A stretch of 64,000 nt of DNA from Enterocloster clostridioformis (GCF_020297485.1 NZ_JAIWZC010000001.1:3968001-4032000); one strand, 5' to 3'; shown: positions 16,130 through 25,589, numbered from the stretch's first letter. The notes: generated by a model from the sequence alone, not told the origin. Made by a program: numbers and translations.

Positions 16130-17914
16130 ATGAACAAGAAAGTGGGTAAAATCCTGACAGCTGCGGCAGCAGGAGCAGTTGTGGGCGTGGCAGTGAAGAA
16201 GCTGCAGGACGGCCGGAAGGAAAAGGAAGATGAGAGAATTGCCGCCATTGAGGAAGCGGTGATGAATAACCGGGATTACGGTGACAGGAAAGCTTATCTG
16301 GTAGGCGGAGGCCTGGGCACCCTGGCTGCGGCTGCGTATCTGATCCGGGACTGCAAGTTCCCTGCCAACCAGATAACGGTTTACGAGGGCATGCACATAC
16401 TTGGGGGAAGCAATGACGGTATCGGTACGCCGGAGCAGGGGTTTGTATGCCGCGGCGGACGTATGCTCAATGAGGAGACCTATGAGAACTTCTGGGAGCT
16501 CTTTGGTTCCATTCCATCTCTGCGTCAGCCCGGACACAGCGTTACGGAAGAGATTCTGGAGTTTGACCATGCCCATCCCACCTGCGCCAAGGCAAGGCTG
16601 GTGGATAAGGACGGCAACATTCTGGATGTGAAATCCATGGGATTTAACCAGGCTGACCGCATGGCCCTTCTGAAGCTGCTGATGACGGACGAAAAAAAGC
16701 TGGACAACCTGACCATTCAGGACTGGTTTAAGGAAACACCCCATATATTCGAGACTAATTTCTGGTATATGTGGCAGACCACCTTTGCATTCCAGAAGTA
16801 CAGCAGCCTGTTTGAATTCAGACGGTATATGAACCGCATGATTTTTGAGTTCAGCCGTATTGAAACGCTGGAGGGAGTTACCAGAACTCCGTTAAACCAG
16901 TATGACAGTGTGATTCGTCCTCTGGAGACTTACCTGAGGAAGGCCGGCGTCAACTTCCGGGAAAACTGTGAAGTGACAGATATAGATTTTACGGACGGCC
17001 CCGGAATTACGGCTAAGACCCTGTATCTGAAGAAGAAAGTGGAGAGCGCGGATGACTCAGGCGAGGAAGCAGACGCTCCGGCCGAGATTTCCTATGTGAC
17101 GGAGGAAGTTCAGTTAAATAAGAGTGATATCTGCATCATGACCAATGCGTGCATGACGGACAGCGCTACCCTGGGAAGCCTTTACAAGCCCGCGCCTGCT
17201 CCTGAGAAGAAGCCAATCAGCGGCGAACTCTGGGCAAAGGTGGCCGGTAAGAAGCCGGGACTGGGAAATCCGGAGCCGTTTTTTACCAAGCCTGAGGAGA
17301 CGAACTGGCTCAGCTTTACTGTTACCTGCAAAGGCGATGATATCTTAAAGACCATTGAGAATTTTACCGGCAATGTACCCGGCAGCGGCGCCCTTATGAC
17401 CTTTAAGGATTCCAGCTGGCTTATGAGCAGCGTGGTTGCGGCGCAGCCTCATTTCGTGAACCAGCCCGCCGACCAGACCATTTTCTGGGGATATGGACTG
17501 CACACAGAGGCCATAGGCGATTATGTAAAGAAGCCTATGAAGGATTGTACCGGGCAGGAACTGTTAAATGAATATCTCCATCATCTGCATATTCCGGAGG
17601 ACAGGATTGCGGAGCTGATGAAGACGGTCATCAATGTGATTCCCTGCTATATGCCTTATGTGGACGCACAGTTTGAGCCGCGCAAGATGAGCGACAGGCC
17701 GCCGGTGATTCCCGCAGGGTCCACCAACTTTGCGATGGTGAGCCAGTTTGTGGAGATTCCGGAGGACATGGTATTTACCGAGGAATATTCCGTGCGGGCC
17801 GCGCGCATTGCGGTTTATGGCCTTTTGGATGTAAAGAAAAAGATTTGCCCGGTGACACCTTACAACAGGCAGCCTAAGATTCTTTTGAAGGCGCTTAAGA
17901 AATCATATCTGTAG
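16130..17914 (+). CDS. ohyA: Oleate hydratase with a hydrophobic N-terminal extension
   Basis: The 594-residue flavoprotein has an FAD-binding GGGLGTLAAAAYL motif (~residue 58). It also has the OhyA-typical segments GGSNDG, RGGRMLNEETYENFW and RTPLNQYDSVIRPL, and a C-terminal FVEIPEDMVFTEEYSVRAAR. It adds water to the cis-9 double bond of oleate or related unsaturated fatty acids to give 10-hydroxy acids, which detoxifies them. Residues ~8-23 (ILTAAAAGAVVGVAV) form an extra hydrophobic segment before the catalytic body. AAGGAAGG precedes the ATG, so this N-terminus is probably real. Confidence 0.92.
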   Translation: MNKKVGKILTAAAAGAVVGVAVKKLQDGRKEKEDERIAAIEEAVMNNRDYGDRKAYLVGGGLGTLAAAAYLIRDCKFPANQITVYEGMHILGGSNDGIGTPEQGFVCRGGRMLNEETYENFWELFGSIPSLRQPGHSVTEEILEFDHAHPTCAKARLVDKDGNILDVKSMGFNQADRMALLKLLMTDEKKLDNLTIQDWFKETPHIFETNFWYMWQTTFAFQKYSSLFEFRRYMNRMIFEFSRIETLEGVTRTPLNQYDSVIRPLETYLRKAGVNFRENCEVTDIDFTDGPGITAKTLYLKKKVESADDSGEEADAPAEISYVTEEVQLNKSDICIMTNACMTDSATLGSLYKPAPAPEKKPISGELWAKVAGKKPGLGNPEPFFTKPEETNWLSFTVTCKGDDILKTIENFTGNVPGSGALMTFKDSSWLMSSVVAAQPHFVNQPADQTIFWGYGLHTEAIGDYVKKPMKDCTGQELLNEYLHHLHIPEDRIAELMKTVINVIPCYMPYVDAQFEPRKMSDRPPVIPAGSTNFAMVSQFVEIPEDMVFTEEYSVRAARIAVYGLLDVKKKICPVTPYNRQPKILLKALKKSYL

Positions 17915-17943
17915 TGGGCATAACCATCATATGATTAAATATT

Positions 17944-17971
17944 GGGCCGGCTTTTGCCGGCCCGCACTTTT
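17944..17971 (+). terminator. Intrinsic terminator after oleate hydratase
   Basis: GGGCCGGC pairs with GCCGGCCC around TTTT, with a short T-run (ACTTTT) after it. Confidence 0.65.
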
Positions 17972-18001
17972 GGAATACATGCAGGATAGGAGATAACACC
18001 A

Positions 18002-18400
18002 ATGATATTTATAGGAGGAATCAGCCAGGGACAGAAAATACTGGATTATGTGAAAACTGTCATATGTGACCGGTGCGGCGGATACGGACGCTGCCAGGTA
18101 TACATGACCTATATGTATTTCAGCTTTTTCTTCATCCCCCTGTTTAAGTGGAACAAGAGGTTCTATGTAAAGATGTCCTGCTGTGAGGCTGTCTATGAGC
18201 TGGACCCGGAGGTGGGAAAGGCGCTGCTTCACGGCCAGCAGGTGGATATAAAAAGTTCCGACCTGACGCTGGTTCAGGAGGGGCACCGCAGGGGATATTA
18301 TGACAGCGGGGCCTATAAGACCTGGAAAAAATGCGGCAATTGCGGATATGAAACAGAAGAAGATTTTGAGTACTGTCCTAAATGCGGCAGGAGACTGTGA
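18002..18400 (+). CDS. Zinc-ribbon domain protein of unknown function
   Basis: The 132-residue protein has four cysteine clusters. These are CDRCGGYGRC near the N-terminus, SCCEA in the middle, and CGNCGY plus CPKCGRRL at the C-terminus, the last two forming a classical zinc ribbon. A hydrophobic aromatic patch (YMYFSFFFIPLF, ~residues 38-49) may be a membrane-associated strand. Its function is unknown. AGGAG lies 11 bp before the ATG. Confidence 0.65.
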   Translation: MIFIGGISQGQKILDYVKTVICDRCGGYGRCQVYMTYMYFSFFFIPLFKWNKRFYVKMSCCEAVYELDPEVGKALLHGQQVDIKSSDLTLVQEGHRRGYYDSGAYKTWKKCGNCGYETEEDFEYCPKCGRRL

Positions 18401-18628
18401 CGGACGGCTGTGTGCAGACGGCAGGAGGAGAGAAAACGGTATCCACAACTGATATGAGGCCAAACCATGCGTCTGTATAAGATGCGGCCGTACTCTGTTA
18501 AATTACCGGGCGCGGATTGAAACAGCCTGCTGTAATTTTTTAAAATTCGGCCTAGCTATTGAGCTTCCGGTATAGTATAATGGAATCTGCCTTTACGGGC
18601 ATCTGATATTTGGAGAGGTGTTGGATGC

Positions 18629-18651
18629 TGCAATGGTTAGCAGCCATTGCA
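18629..18651 (+). promoter_or_regulatory. Perfect 8-bp stem hairpin in 5' leader of coiled-coil gene
   Basis: TGCAATGG and CCATTGCA pair around a 7-nt loop, 20 bp before the ATG and just ahead of the ribosome site. It could affect translation. There is no U-tract, so it is not a terminator. Confidence 0.35.
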
Positions 18652-18670
18652 TAAGAGAAAGGATGGGAAA

Positions 18671-19156
18671 ATGACGGAAAATCAGAAGATGGATTTGATC
18701 CTTCAGAAGTTAGGAGGGATCGAGGGAGGCCTTGCCTCGGTAGGAGAAGATGTGCGGTTGCTGCAAGGAGACGTACAGTCGCTCAAAGAGGACGTACAGT
18801 CGCTCAAAGAGGACGTGCAGACACTCAAAGAGGACGTGCAGACACTCAAAGGAGACGTACAGTCGCTCAAAGAGGACGTACAGACACTTAAAGAGGACGT
18901 ACAGACACTTAAAGAGGACGTACAGACACTTAAAGAGGACGTACAGTCGCTCAAAGAAAGGGTAACAAACATAGAGATTACCCTGGAAAATGAGACAAAC
19001 AGGAATATCCAGTTGGTTGCGGAGGGGCATTTGAACCTGGACCGTAAACTGGATGAAGCTTTAAAGGAATTACATCCTAACACCATGTATCATTTAAAGG
19101 TGAATCACCTGGACGGCGAGGTCACCAAGATGAAGCGTATTTTGAATATGGCATAA
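18671..19156 (+). CDS. Heptad-repeat coiled-coil protein
   Basis: The 161-residue protein is almost entirely a predicted coiled coil. Residues ~35-100 consist of nine near-identical heptads of the form DVQ(S/T)LK(E/G), then a C-terminal helix with YHLKVNHLDGEV. There is no signal peptide or membrane segment, and the function is unknown. The N-terminus (MTENQKMDLILQKLGGIEGGL) resembles small clostridial 'DUF-type' coiled-coil proteins that follow the same pattern with fewer heptads. Start 18671 follows AAAGGATGGGA. The upstream TTG at 18647 is less likely. Confidence 0.75.
   Translation: MTENQKMDLILQKLGGIEGGLASVGEDVRLLQGDVQSLKEDVQSLKEDVQTLKEDVQTLKGDVQSLKEDVQTLKEDVQTLKEDVQTLKEDVQSLKERVTNIEITLENETNRNIQLVAEGHLNLDRKLDEALKELHPNTMYHLKVNHLDGEVTKMKRILNMA
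18766..18957 (+). repeat. Nine tandem 21-bp units (GAC GTA CAG ... CTC AAA GAG)
   Basis: Units differ at a few positions only (tcg/aca, gta/gtg, gag/gga). They encode one heptad each, so copy-number change keeps the frame. Two unit subtypes (S and T) are intermixed, which points to repeated duplication. Confidence 0.85.
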
Positions 19157-19228
19157 AACAGATACCAGGATTGAATGCCGTAGTTCAAACCTCACGGTTC
19201 AAATCATAACAATTTCAGCAAACAACAG

Positions 19229-19275
19229 AGGATTTTGCAAGGCAGGCAGCCGCCGCATTGCAGAATCCTTTTTTC
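19229..19275 (+). terminator. Intrinsic terminator after coiled-coil gene
   Basis: AGGATT-TGCAA pairs with TTGCA-AATCCT and is followed by TTTTTT. The rest of 19276-19433 is the presumed ugp promoter region, in which I could not choose a convincing promoter. Confidence 0.75.
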
Positions 19276-19433
19276 ATGTTCAGCCCTCCATATAAGCCAT
19301 ATCCATTGCCGCATACGGGAATAACCAGGAAACTTTACCTGTTTTTACCTCCATTTTACGCGAACCTGCTTTTGGATTTTACCTGAATAATTTAGAATCT
19401 ATAGATAGATTTGCAAGAGAGAAAGGAACGGAA

Positions 19434-20573
19434 ATGGCGGATATTTCACTGGTAAATGTATGTAAAACCTATAAAGGCGGGCAAAATGCGGTCAAGGATT
19501 TTAATTTGGATATCAAGGACCGAGAGCTGATTATTTTTGTAGGGCCATCGGGCTGCGGAAAATCCACAACGCTGAGAATGATTGCGGGACTTGAGGATAT
19601 TTCCTCAGGGGAATTATGGATGGATGACTGCCTGATGAACATGGTCGAGCCTAAAAACAGGAATCTGTCCATGGTATTTCAGAATTATGCCTTATATCCC
19701 CATATGACGGTGTATGAGAACATGGCCTTTGGACTCAGGGTACGCAGGATTCCGTCAGGAGAAATCGATGCCAGGGTGAGGGAGGCAGCACGAATCCTGG
19801 AAATCAGCCATCTGCTGGATCGCAGGCCGGCTGCATTGTCAGGAGGACAGAAGCAGAGAGTTGCAATCGGAAGCGTTATTGTGAGAAAGCCAAAGGCCTA
19901 TCTTATGGACGAACCCCTGTCCAACCTGGATGCCAAGCTGAGGGCCCAGATGAGGGTGGAAATCGCAAAGCTTCACAAACAGCTTAACGCCACCATCATA
20001 TATGTGACCCATGACCAGGTGGAGGCCATGACTCTGGGTACCCGTATTGTTGTCATGAACCGGGGAATGATACAGCAGGTAGCGCCTCCCGCAGAGCTTT
20101 ACCGGAATCCTGTAAATAAATTCGTGGCGGGATTCATAGGTTCCCCCACCATGAACTTTCTGGATGTGGATGTGCTGGAAGAGGATGGAACAGTCTGGCT
20201 TCTGGGACAGGGGTGGCGGCTTCCTCTGGAAGGATATCAGGCCAGCAAACTGAAAGACAAAGGGTACACGGGAAAACGGATAACCCTGGGAATCAGGCCG
20301 GAAGATCTTCATCAGGAAGAATGCAGCGGGAAAAACGGTTCCAGTGGTTTGAACGGAAATGGCAGCGGGTGGATTGGAGCTTACATAAGTGTCAGGGAAA
20401 TGCTGGGAAGCGAGGTGCTTCTTCACGGGAATACAGGGGATACGGGACAGCTGTCGGCCAGAATGCCGGCGTCCTGCCGGGTGAAGCCGGGAGAATTTCT
20501 CCGTCTTTACGTGGATATGCCTCAAATTAAGCTTTTTGACATACAGACAGAAGAAAATATTTTATTTGATTAG
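19434..20573 (+). CDS. ugpC: sn-Glycerol-3-phosphate/sugar ABC transporter ATP-binding protein UgpC
   Basis: The 379-residue ATPase has Walker A GPSGCGKST (~38-46), signature LSGGQKQR (~135), Walker B YLMDEP (~158) and the H-loop YVTHD. A C-terminal MalK-type OB regulatory domain follows. It powers the importer formed by the two permeases directly downstream. Substrate is inferred from the operon, where a glycerophosphodiesterase is the last-but-one gene. An inserted Ser/Asn/Gly stretch (~300-312) lies in the regulatory domain. Confidence 0.9.
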   Translation: MADISLVNVCKTYKGGQNAVKDFNLDIKDRELIIFVGPSGCGKSTTLRMIAGLEDISSGELWMDDCLMNMVEPKNRNLSMVFQNYALYPHMTVYENMAFGLRVRRIPSGEIDARVREAARILEISHLLDRRPAALSGGQKQRVAIGSVIVRKPKAYLMDEPLSNLDAKLRAQMRVEIAKLHKQLNATIIYVTHDQVEAMTLGTRIVVMNRGMIQQVAPPAELYRNPVNKFVAGFIGSPTMNFLDVDVLEEDGTVWLLGQGWRLPLEGYQASKLKDKGYTGKRITLGIRPEDLHQEECSGKNGSSGLNGNGSGWIGAYISVREMLGSEVLLHGNTGDTGQLSARMPASCRVKPGEFLRLYVDMPQIKLFDIQTEENILFD

Positions 20574-20582
20574 GAGACAGTG

Positions 20583-21449
20583 ATGAAATCAGATTCATTA
20601 TTAAAAAAGGCAGGGCCTTATGGATATATTTTACCGGCCCTCCTGGTGTTTGCCGTATTCCTGTTTTACCCGTTTTTCAAGACCATTTACCTGAGTCTTT
20701 ATAAGACAAATAAAATGGGGCAGGCCAAGCTGTTTGTGGGACTGGGCAACTATGTGGAGCTGTTCAAGTCGGCTTCCTTTTATAACAGTCTGGCAGTGAC
20801 CTTCCTGTTCGTGGCAATCGTGGTGGTGGGAAGCATGGCCCTGGGACTCCTGGCAGCTGTACTGTGCAATAAGGCATTTCCGGGAATCCGTATATTCAGC
20901 ACGGCGTATGCTCTGCCCATGGCCATCGCGTCCAGTTCCGCGGCCATGATATTTAAAATCATGCTTCATCCTTCCATCGGCATTATGAACAAGCTGCTGG
21001 GACTCAATATCAATTGGATCAATGCTCCCAAATACGCGCTTGTATGTGTGGCTCTGCTGACAGCCTGGCTTAACAGTGGAATCAACTTCCTGTATTTCAG
21101 CGCCGGACTCAGCAATATTGATGATACCATCTACGAGAGGGCATCCGTGGATGGGGCTAACGGGATTCAGAAATTTCTCCGGCTGACGCTGCCGGGCCTC
21201 AGCCCAATCATGTTTTATACCATCGTAGTGAATATCATACAGGCATTCCAGTCCTTTGGTCAGGTGAAGATACTGACCCAGGGCGGACCGGGGGAATCCA
21301 CAAATCTGATTGTGTACTCCATTTACAGGGATGCGTTTTTTAACTACAGGTTTGGCAGCGCGGCGGCGCAGTCCGTCATACTGTTTGCCATCATCATGGT
21401 CATGACGCTTTTGATGTTTAAGGCAGAGAAGAAAGGAGTCAGCTATTAA
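20583..21449 (+). CDS. ugpA: ABC transporter permease, UgpA type
   Basis: The 288-residue membrane protein has six predicted helices. The EAA-type cytoplasmic loop near residues 200-220 reads ERASVDGANGIQKFLRLTLPGLSP. The ATG follows AGGAGA with correct spacing; the GTG three bases upstream is less likely. The stop overlaps the next start (TAATG), which shows translational coupling with ugpE. Confidence 0.88.
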   Translation: MKSDSLLKKAGPYGYILPALLVFAVFLFYPFFKTIYLSLYKTNKMGQAKLFVGLGNYVELFKSASFYNSLAVTFLFVAIVVVGSMALGLLAAVLCNKAFPGIRIFSTAYALPMAIASSSAAMIFKIMLHPSIGIMNKLLGLNINWINAPKYALVCVALLTAWLNSGINFLYFSAGLSNIDDTIYERASVDGANGIQKFLRLTLPGLSPIMFYTIVVNIIQAFQSFGQVKILTQGGPGESTNLIVYSIYRDAFFNYRFGSAAAQSVILFAIIMVMTLLMFKAEKKGVSY

Positions 21450-22360
21450 TGGAACAGACACTGGCCATAAAGGGCCGCGGCAGGGTCAGCCGCGAGGAAA
21501 TCATTAAAATACAGGAGGAAGCCAACCGAAAAGCCATGACTGTAAGGAGAGTCAGGACCGGAGCCCTGATTGCTGCCAATGTGCTGGTATCCCTTTTCAT
21601 TCTTCTGCCGCTGCTGTATGCGGTCAGCGTGGCATTCATGCCGCCTGGCGAACTGTTCACCACGGAAATGAATCTGGTGCCCAGGCAGCCCACGTTGGAC
21701 AATTTCAGGCAGGCCCTGGTGAAAATACCGCTGGTGAGGTTTGTGTGCAACTCCTTTATCACAGCCGGACTGATAACAGTGGGACAGATTATTTCCTGTT
21801 CCCTGGCAGCGTTTTCCTTCTCCTTCCTGGAGTTTAAGGGCAAAAACGTACTTTTCATGCTGGTAATGGCCACCATGATGATTCCGGGAGAGGCCACCAT
21901 CATATCAAATTATCTGACGGTGAGTCAGTGGAACTGGCTGGATTCCTATCAGGTGCTGATTGTGCCCTATCTTACGTCGGCAATGGGAATCTTTCTGTTC
22001 CGGCAGTTTTATAAATCATTTCCCATCTCTTTGTACGAGTCCGCAAAGATAGACGGCTGCGGAAATCTCAGGTTCATTTTTTGCATCCTGCTTCCGCTTA
22101 CAAAGTCGGCCATCGGGGCCATGGCGGTGTATACCTTTATCAATGCCTGGAACATGTATATGTGGCCTTTGCTGGTGACCGGATCCAACGAAATGAGAAC
22201 CGTGCAAATTGGTATCAGCATGTTAAACAGCGTGGACGCCCAGTCCATTACCTTGATGATTGCAGGCGTGGTTATGATAATCCTGCCGTCCATTTCCATC
22301 TTTATATTGGGACAGAAACAGCTGATACGGGGCATGTTCTCAGGAGCAGTAAAAGGTTAG
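21449..22360 (+). CDS. ugpE: ABC transporter permease, UgpE type
   Basis: The 303-residue MalG/UgpE-type permease has a ~45-residue charged N-terminal extension (RVSREEIIKIQEEANRKAMT) before the first helix. The EAA loop near residue 200 contains ESAKIDGCGNLRFIFCILLPL. It pairs with UgpA to form the transmembrane channel. Confidence 0.88.
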   Translation: MEQTLAIKGRGRVSREEIIKIQEEANRKAMTVRRVRTGALIAANVLVSLFILLPLLYAVSVAFMPPGELFTTEMNLVPRQPTLDNFRQALVKIPLVRFVCNSFITAGLITVGQIISCSLAAFSFSFLEFKGKNVLFMLVMATMMIPGEATIISNYLTVSQWNWLDSYQVLIVPYLTSAMGIFLFRQFYKSFPISLYESAKIDGCGNLRFIFCILLPLTKSAIGAMAVYTFINAWNMYMWPLLVTGSNEMRTVQIGISMLNSVDAQSITLMIAGVVMIILPSISIFILGQKQLIRGMFSGAVKG

Positions 22361-22427
22361 GCACACCCGGAAAAGTTTATGGAATCAAATGAAATAAGAA
22401 TAAATTATAAACGGAGGAATAACAATT

Positions 22428-23873
22428 ATGAAAAAGAGATTAATCGGTTATGCTGCAGCTTTACTGGCAGTATCCATGCTGGCAGGGTGCGGTGCGCCGG
22501 CGGCGGGCACGGGCGCTGCCGCTGACCCGGGCTCCCGGTCGGGCGCATCCCAGCCGGGTACATCCCAGGCAGATGGTTCTCAGGCAGGCACATCTCAGGC
22601 AGATGGTTCCCAGACAGATGCCTTTCAAAATGCAGGCGCAGAGGGCGCGTCCATCACCTTCTGGCATTCCATGGGCGGAGTGAACGGAGAAGCATTGGAG
22701 TATCTGGTTAATAAGTTTAATTCAGAAAACACCATGGGAATCCAGGTGGAGGCCCAGTATCAGGGAGAGTATGACGATGCCATCAACAAACTGAAAAGCG
22801 CCCAGATTGGCAATATGGGTGCGGATTTGGTGCAGATTTACGACATTGGAACCAGGTTCATGATTGATTCCGGGTGGGTGGTCCCCATGCAGGAGTTAAT
22901 CGACGCGGACGGATGGGATAAAACACAGATTGAACCTAACATCGCCGCGTATTATACTGTAGGTGACACCTTATATTCCATGCCCTTTAACTCATCCACG
23001 CCTTTGCTGTACTACAACAAGGATATGTTTGACAAGGCGGGCATTACTCAGGCGCCTCAGAGCCTTGGGGAGATCGGCCGGATTGCCGGTGATTTGGTGA
23101 ACAAGGGCGGGGCCGGAGAACCTATATCCCTGAGCATTTACGGTTGGTTTTTCGAGCAGTTTACCTGCAAGCAGGGGCAGAATTATGTAAACAACGGAAA
23201 TGGACGAAAGGCAGCTGCCACAACAGTTGAATTTGACCAGAACGGAGCGGGAGCAAAGACACTGGCGGCCTGGAAGGAACTGTACGACAAGGGATACGCT
23301 CCCAATGTAGGCAGAGGCGGCGACGCGGGACTGGCAGATTTCAGCTCCGGCAAGTCTGCCATGACCCTTGGATCCACTGCTTCCTTAAAGCAGATTCTGG
23401 AAGACGTAAATGGCAAGTTCGAGGTGGGAACCGCTTATTTCCCCATGGTCAGTGACAGCGATAAAGGCGGAGTGTCCATTGGAGGAGCCTCTCTCTGGGC
23501 TCTGAACAATGAGGATGAGGCTAAGAAGGCCGCCACATGGGAGTTCGTTAAGTTCCTTGTTTCACCGGAGAGCCAGGCTTACTGGAACGCTCAGACAGGA
23601 TATTTCCCTGTGACTGTGAAGGCCCACGAGGAACCTGTATTTAAGGAGAATCTGGAAAAATATCCCCAGTTCGGTACTGCTATTGACCAGCTTCATGATT
23701 CCACTCCCCAGTCAGCAGGCGCTTTGCTCAGCGTATTTCCTGAGGCCAGGCAGGTGGTTGAAACGGAGATAGAGAACATGCTTAATAATGGAACCAGCCC
23801 TGATGAGGCTGCGTCTAAGATGGCGCAGCAGATTAATAAGGCAATCGAGGAATATAACCTGCTCAATGAATGA
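22428..23873 (+). CDS. ugpB: Extracellular solute-binding lipoprotein, UgpB type
   Basis: The 481-residue protein has a lipoprotein signal (MKKRLIGYAAALLAVSMLAGC) with the lipobox cysteine at ~21. A ~40-residue linker of Gly-Ala-Ser-Gln-Thr-Asp repeats follows, then a family 1 solute-binding fold starting ITFWHSMGG. The segment NSSTPLLYYNKDMFDKAG is typical of UgpB. It captures glycerol-3-phosphate or a glycerophosphodiester at the cell surface. GGAGG lies 9 bp before the ATG. Confidence 0.88.
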   Translation: MKKRLIGYAAALLAVSMLAGCGAPAAGTGAAADPGSRSGASQPGTSQADGSQAGTSQADGSQTDAFQNAGAEGASITFWHSMGGVNGEALEYLVNKFNSENTMGIQVEAQYQGEYDDAINKLKSAQIGNMGADLVQIYDIGTRFMIDSGWVVPMQELIDADGWDKTQIEPNIAAYYTVGDTLYSMPFNSSTPLLYYNKDMFDKAGITQAPQSLGEIGRIAGDLVNKGGAGEPISLSIYGWFFEQFTCKQGQNYVNNGNGRKAAATTVEFDQNGAGAKTLAAWKELYDKGYAPNVGRGGDAGLADFSSGKSAMTLGSTASLKQILEDVNGKFEVGTAYFPMVSDSDKGGVSIGGASLWALNNEDEAKKAATWEFVKFLVSPESQAYWNAQTGYFPVTVKAHEEPVFKENLEKYPQFGTAIDQLHDSTPQSAGALLSVFPEARQVVETEIENMLNNGTSPDEAASKMAQQINKAIEEYNLLNE

Positions 23874-23901
23874 TAATCATGGATCGGAGGGTATACTGAG
23901 T

Positions 23902-24642
23902 ATGAAGACACAGATTTGGGCCCACAGAGGCGCATCGGCTTACGCGCCGGAGAATACACTGGAGGCATTCCGGCTGGCAGCGGAAATGGGAGCCGACGGG
24001 GTGGAGCTGGATGTCCAGTTAAGCAGGGACGGTGAGCTTGTGGTGGCTCATGATGAGACCATCGACAGGGTGAGCAACGGCACAGGGTATATAAAAGATT
24101 ATACCCTGGCCCAGCTTAAGGAACTGTCCTTTAACAGGCTGTTTCCCGCCTTTAAGGAGGCCCGGATTCCTACGCTTTTGGAAGTCTATGAATTGTTAAA
24201 GCCTGCGGGACTGACGGTGAATGTGGAGCTTAAGACCGGCATCATACTCTACCCTGAGATTGAGGAAAAGGTACTGGCTCTCACTGCTTCCATGGGGATG
24301 GAGGACAGGGTGATTTATTCATCCTTCTGCCACCCCAGCCTGGTAAGGCTTAAGGAACTGAACAGCGGCCTTAAGACAGGGCTTCTGTACTCGGACGGCT
24401 GGATTGGCGCGGCAGACTATGGGCGGCGTACAGTGGGGGTGGATGCCCTGCATCCGGCCCTGTACCACATGCAGGATCCGGATCTTATCCCGGCTGCCAG
24501 AAGGCAGGGACTGGCAGTGAATGTATGGACGGTCAATGAAGAACCGCATATGGAAATGCTGGTGCGGCAGAAAGTGGACGCTATCATTACTAACCGGCCG
24601 GACCTGTGCAGGCGGGTCGTTGACAGGTACACAGACCTATGA
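23902..24642 (+). CDS. ugpQ: Glycerophosphodiester phosphodiesterase, UgpQ type
   Basis: The 246-residue TIM-barrel enzyme has the catalytic motifs AHRGASAYAPENT (His at residue 7), ELDVQLSRDGELVVAHD, and the C-terminal VWTVNE. It cleaves glycerophosphodiesters to glycerol-3-phosphate plus an alcohol, feeding the upstream importer. GGAGGG precedes the ATG at 23902. The frame is open further upstream through the ugpB end, but that is not coding. Confidence 0.92.
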   Translation: MKTQIWAHRGASAYAPENTLEAFRLAAEMGADGVELDVQLSRDGELVVAHDETIDRVSNGTGYIKDYTLAQLKELSFNRLFPAFKEARIPTLLEVYELLKPAGLTVNVELKTGIILYPEIEEKVLALTASMGMEDRVIYSSFCHPSLVRLKELNSGLKTGLLYSDGWIGAADYGRRTVGVDALHPALYHMQDPDLIPAARRQGLAVNVWTVNEEPHMEMLVRQKVDAIITNRPDLCRRVVDRYTDL

Positions 24643-24670
24643 CAGAATATTTGACAGAAAGCAGGCATAT

Positions 24671-25522
24671 ATGATAAGACTGGTTGCAATTGACATGGAC
24701 GGCACCCTCCTGCGCCCTGACGGGCATATTTCAGAGAGGAATGTGCGTGCGCTTAAAGGACTTAAGGCTATGGGAGCCGAGTTTTTGATTTGTACGGGAC
24801 GCAGCTATATAGACGCATTGGAGCCCCTGCAGGAGGCCGGACTCAGGGCGCCTGTGGTGTGCATGAACGGAGCCGCTGTGTATGATTGGGACGGCAGGCT
24901 CATGGACGAGATACGGCTTTCTGAGAGACAGGTAGGGGGAATCCTGGACTGCTGCCAAAAGGAGGACATTATCTTTGATTTCATGACGGACAGAGGCAGC
25001 TATACCACAGCCGGGGAGGCACAGTTTAGGGCATGTTTTGAACGGAATGTGCTGCTTCCCATGGCGGAGTTTACCTATGAGGGAGTGAGAGACCGGTTCT
25101 CCTTTGTGGAGGAAGAACGGCTCTTTGAGCTGGGTCTGGCATTTTATAAAATATCGGTCATCCATGAATCGCAGGAGGTTCTGGGCAGAATTAAGGAGCG
25201 CCTGTCCGGTATAGCGGAACTGGCGGTTGCGTCCTCCTTTGCCACCAACCTGGAGCTGACCCACAGCTATGCCCAAAAGGGCCGGGCTCTGGCTTTTTAC
25301 GCAGCCTCCAGGGGCGTGAGACCGGAAGAAATCATGGCCATAGGAGACAGCGAGAATGACTATTCCATGTTGTCCATGGATATAAAATATACAGTTGCCA
25401 TGGGAAATGCCATGGAGAGTATTAAACGCACCGCCAAATGCCAGACCCGTTCCAATATACAGGACGGTGTGGCATATGCCATAGAGACCCTGGTCCTTAC
25501 CAGGGAGGCCAGGGCATATTAA
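24671..25522 (+). CDS. Cof-type HAD-IIB family phosphatase
   Basis: The 283-residue HAD hydrolase has motif I DMDGTLL (residues 8-14), a IIB cap domain, and the C-terminal motif IV MAIGDSENDYSML. Typical substrates are sugar phosphates or flavin-type phosphates, so it may process a phosphate released by the ugp pathway. Start is the ATG at 24671, 29 bp after ugpQ, although no strong ribosome site is seen. Confidence 0.88.
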   Translation: MIRLVAIDMDGTLLRPDGHISERNVRALKGLKAMGAEFLICTGRSYIDALEPLQEAGLRAPVVCMNGAAVYDWDGRLMDEIRLSERQVGGILDCCQKEDIIFDFMTDRGSYTTAGEAQFRACFERNVLLPMAEFTYEGVRDRFSFVEEERLFELGLAFYKISVIHESQEVLGRIKERLSGIAELAVASSFATNLELTHSYAQKGRALAFYAASRGVRPEEIMAIGDSENDYSMLSMDIKYTVAMGNAMESIKRTAKCQTRSNIQDGVAYAIETLVLTREARAY

Positions 25523-25566
25523 GCCCTCTAAGTGACGGGTGTAAAAATAATTCACCGGTCATAAGT

Positions 25567-25589
25567 AAAGAGCCGCAGGCTCTTTTTTT
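25567..25589 (+). terminator. Terminator of the ugp operon
   Basis: AAAGAGCC-gca-GGCTCTTTTTTT is a compact hairpin with a seven-T tract. Confidence 0.9.

Noticed and set aside
18710..19086. Regular 21-bp repeats that might be read as a CRISPR-like array
   Set aside because: The units are contiguous with no spacers, and they encode in-frame heptads of a coiled-coil protein.
19190..19215. GGTTCAAATC, a tRNA T-loop-like sequence
   Set aside because: No acceptor, D-arm or anticodon stem can be drawn around it.
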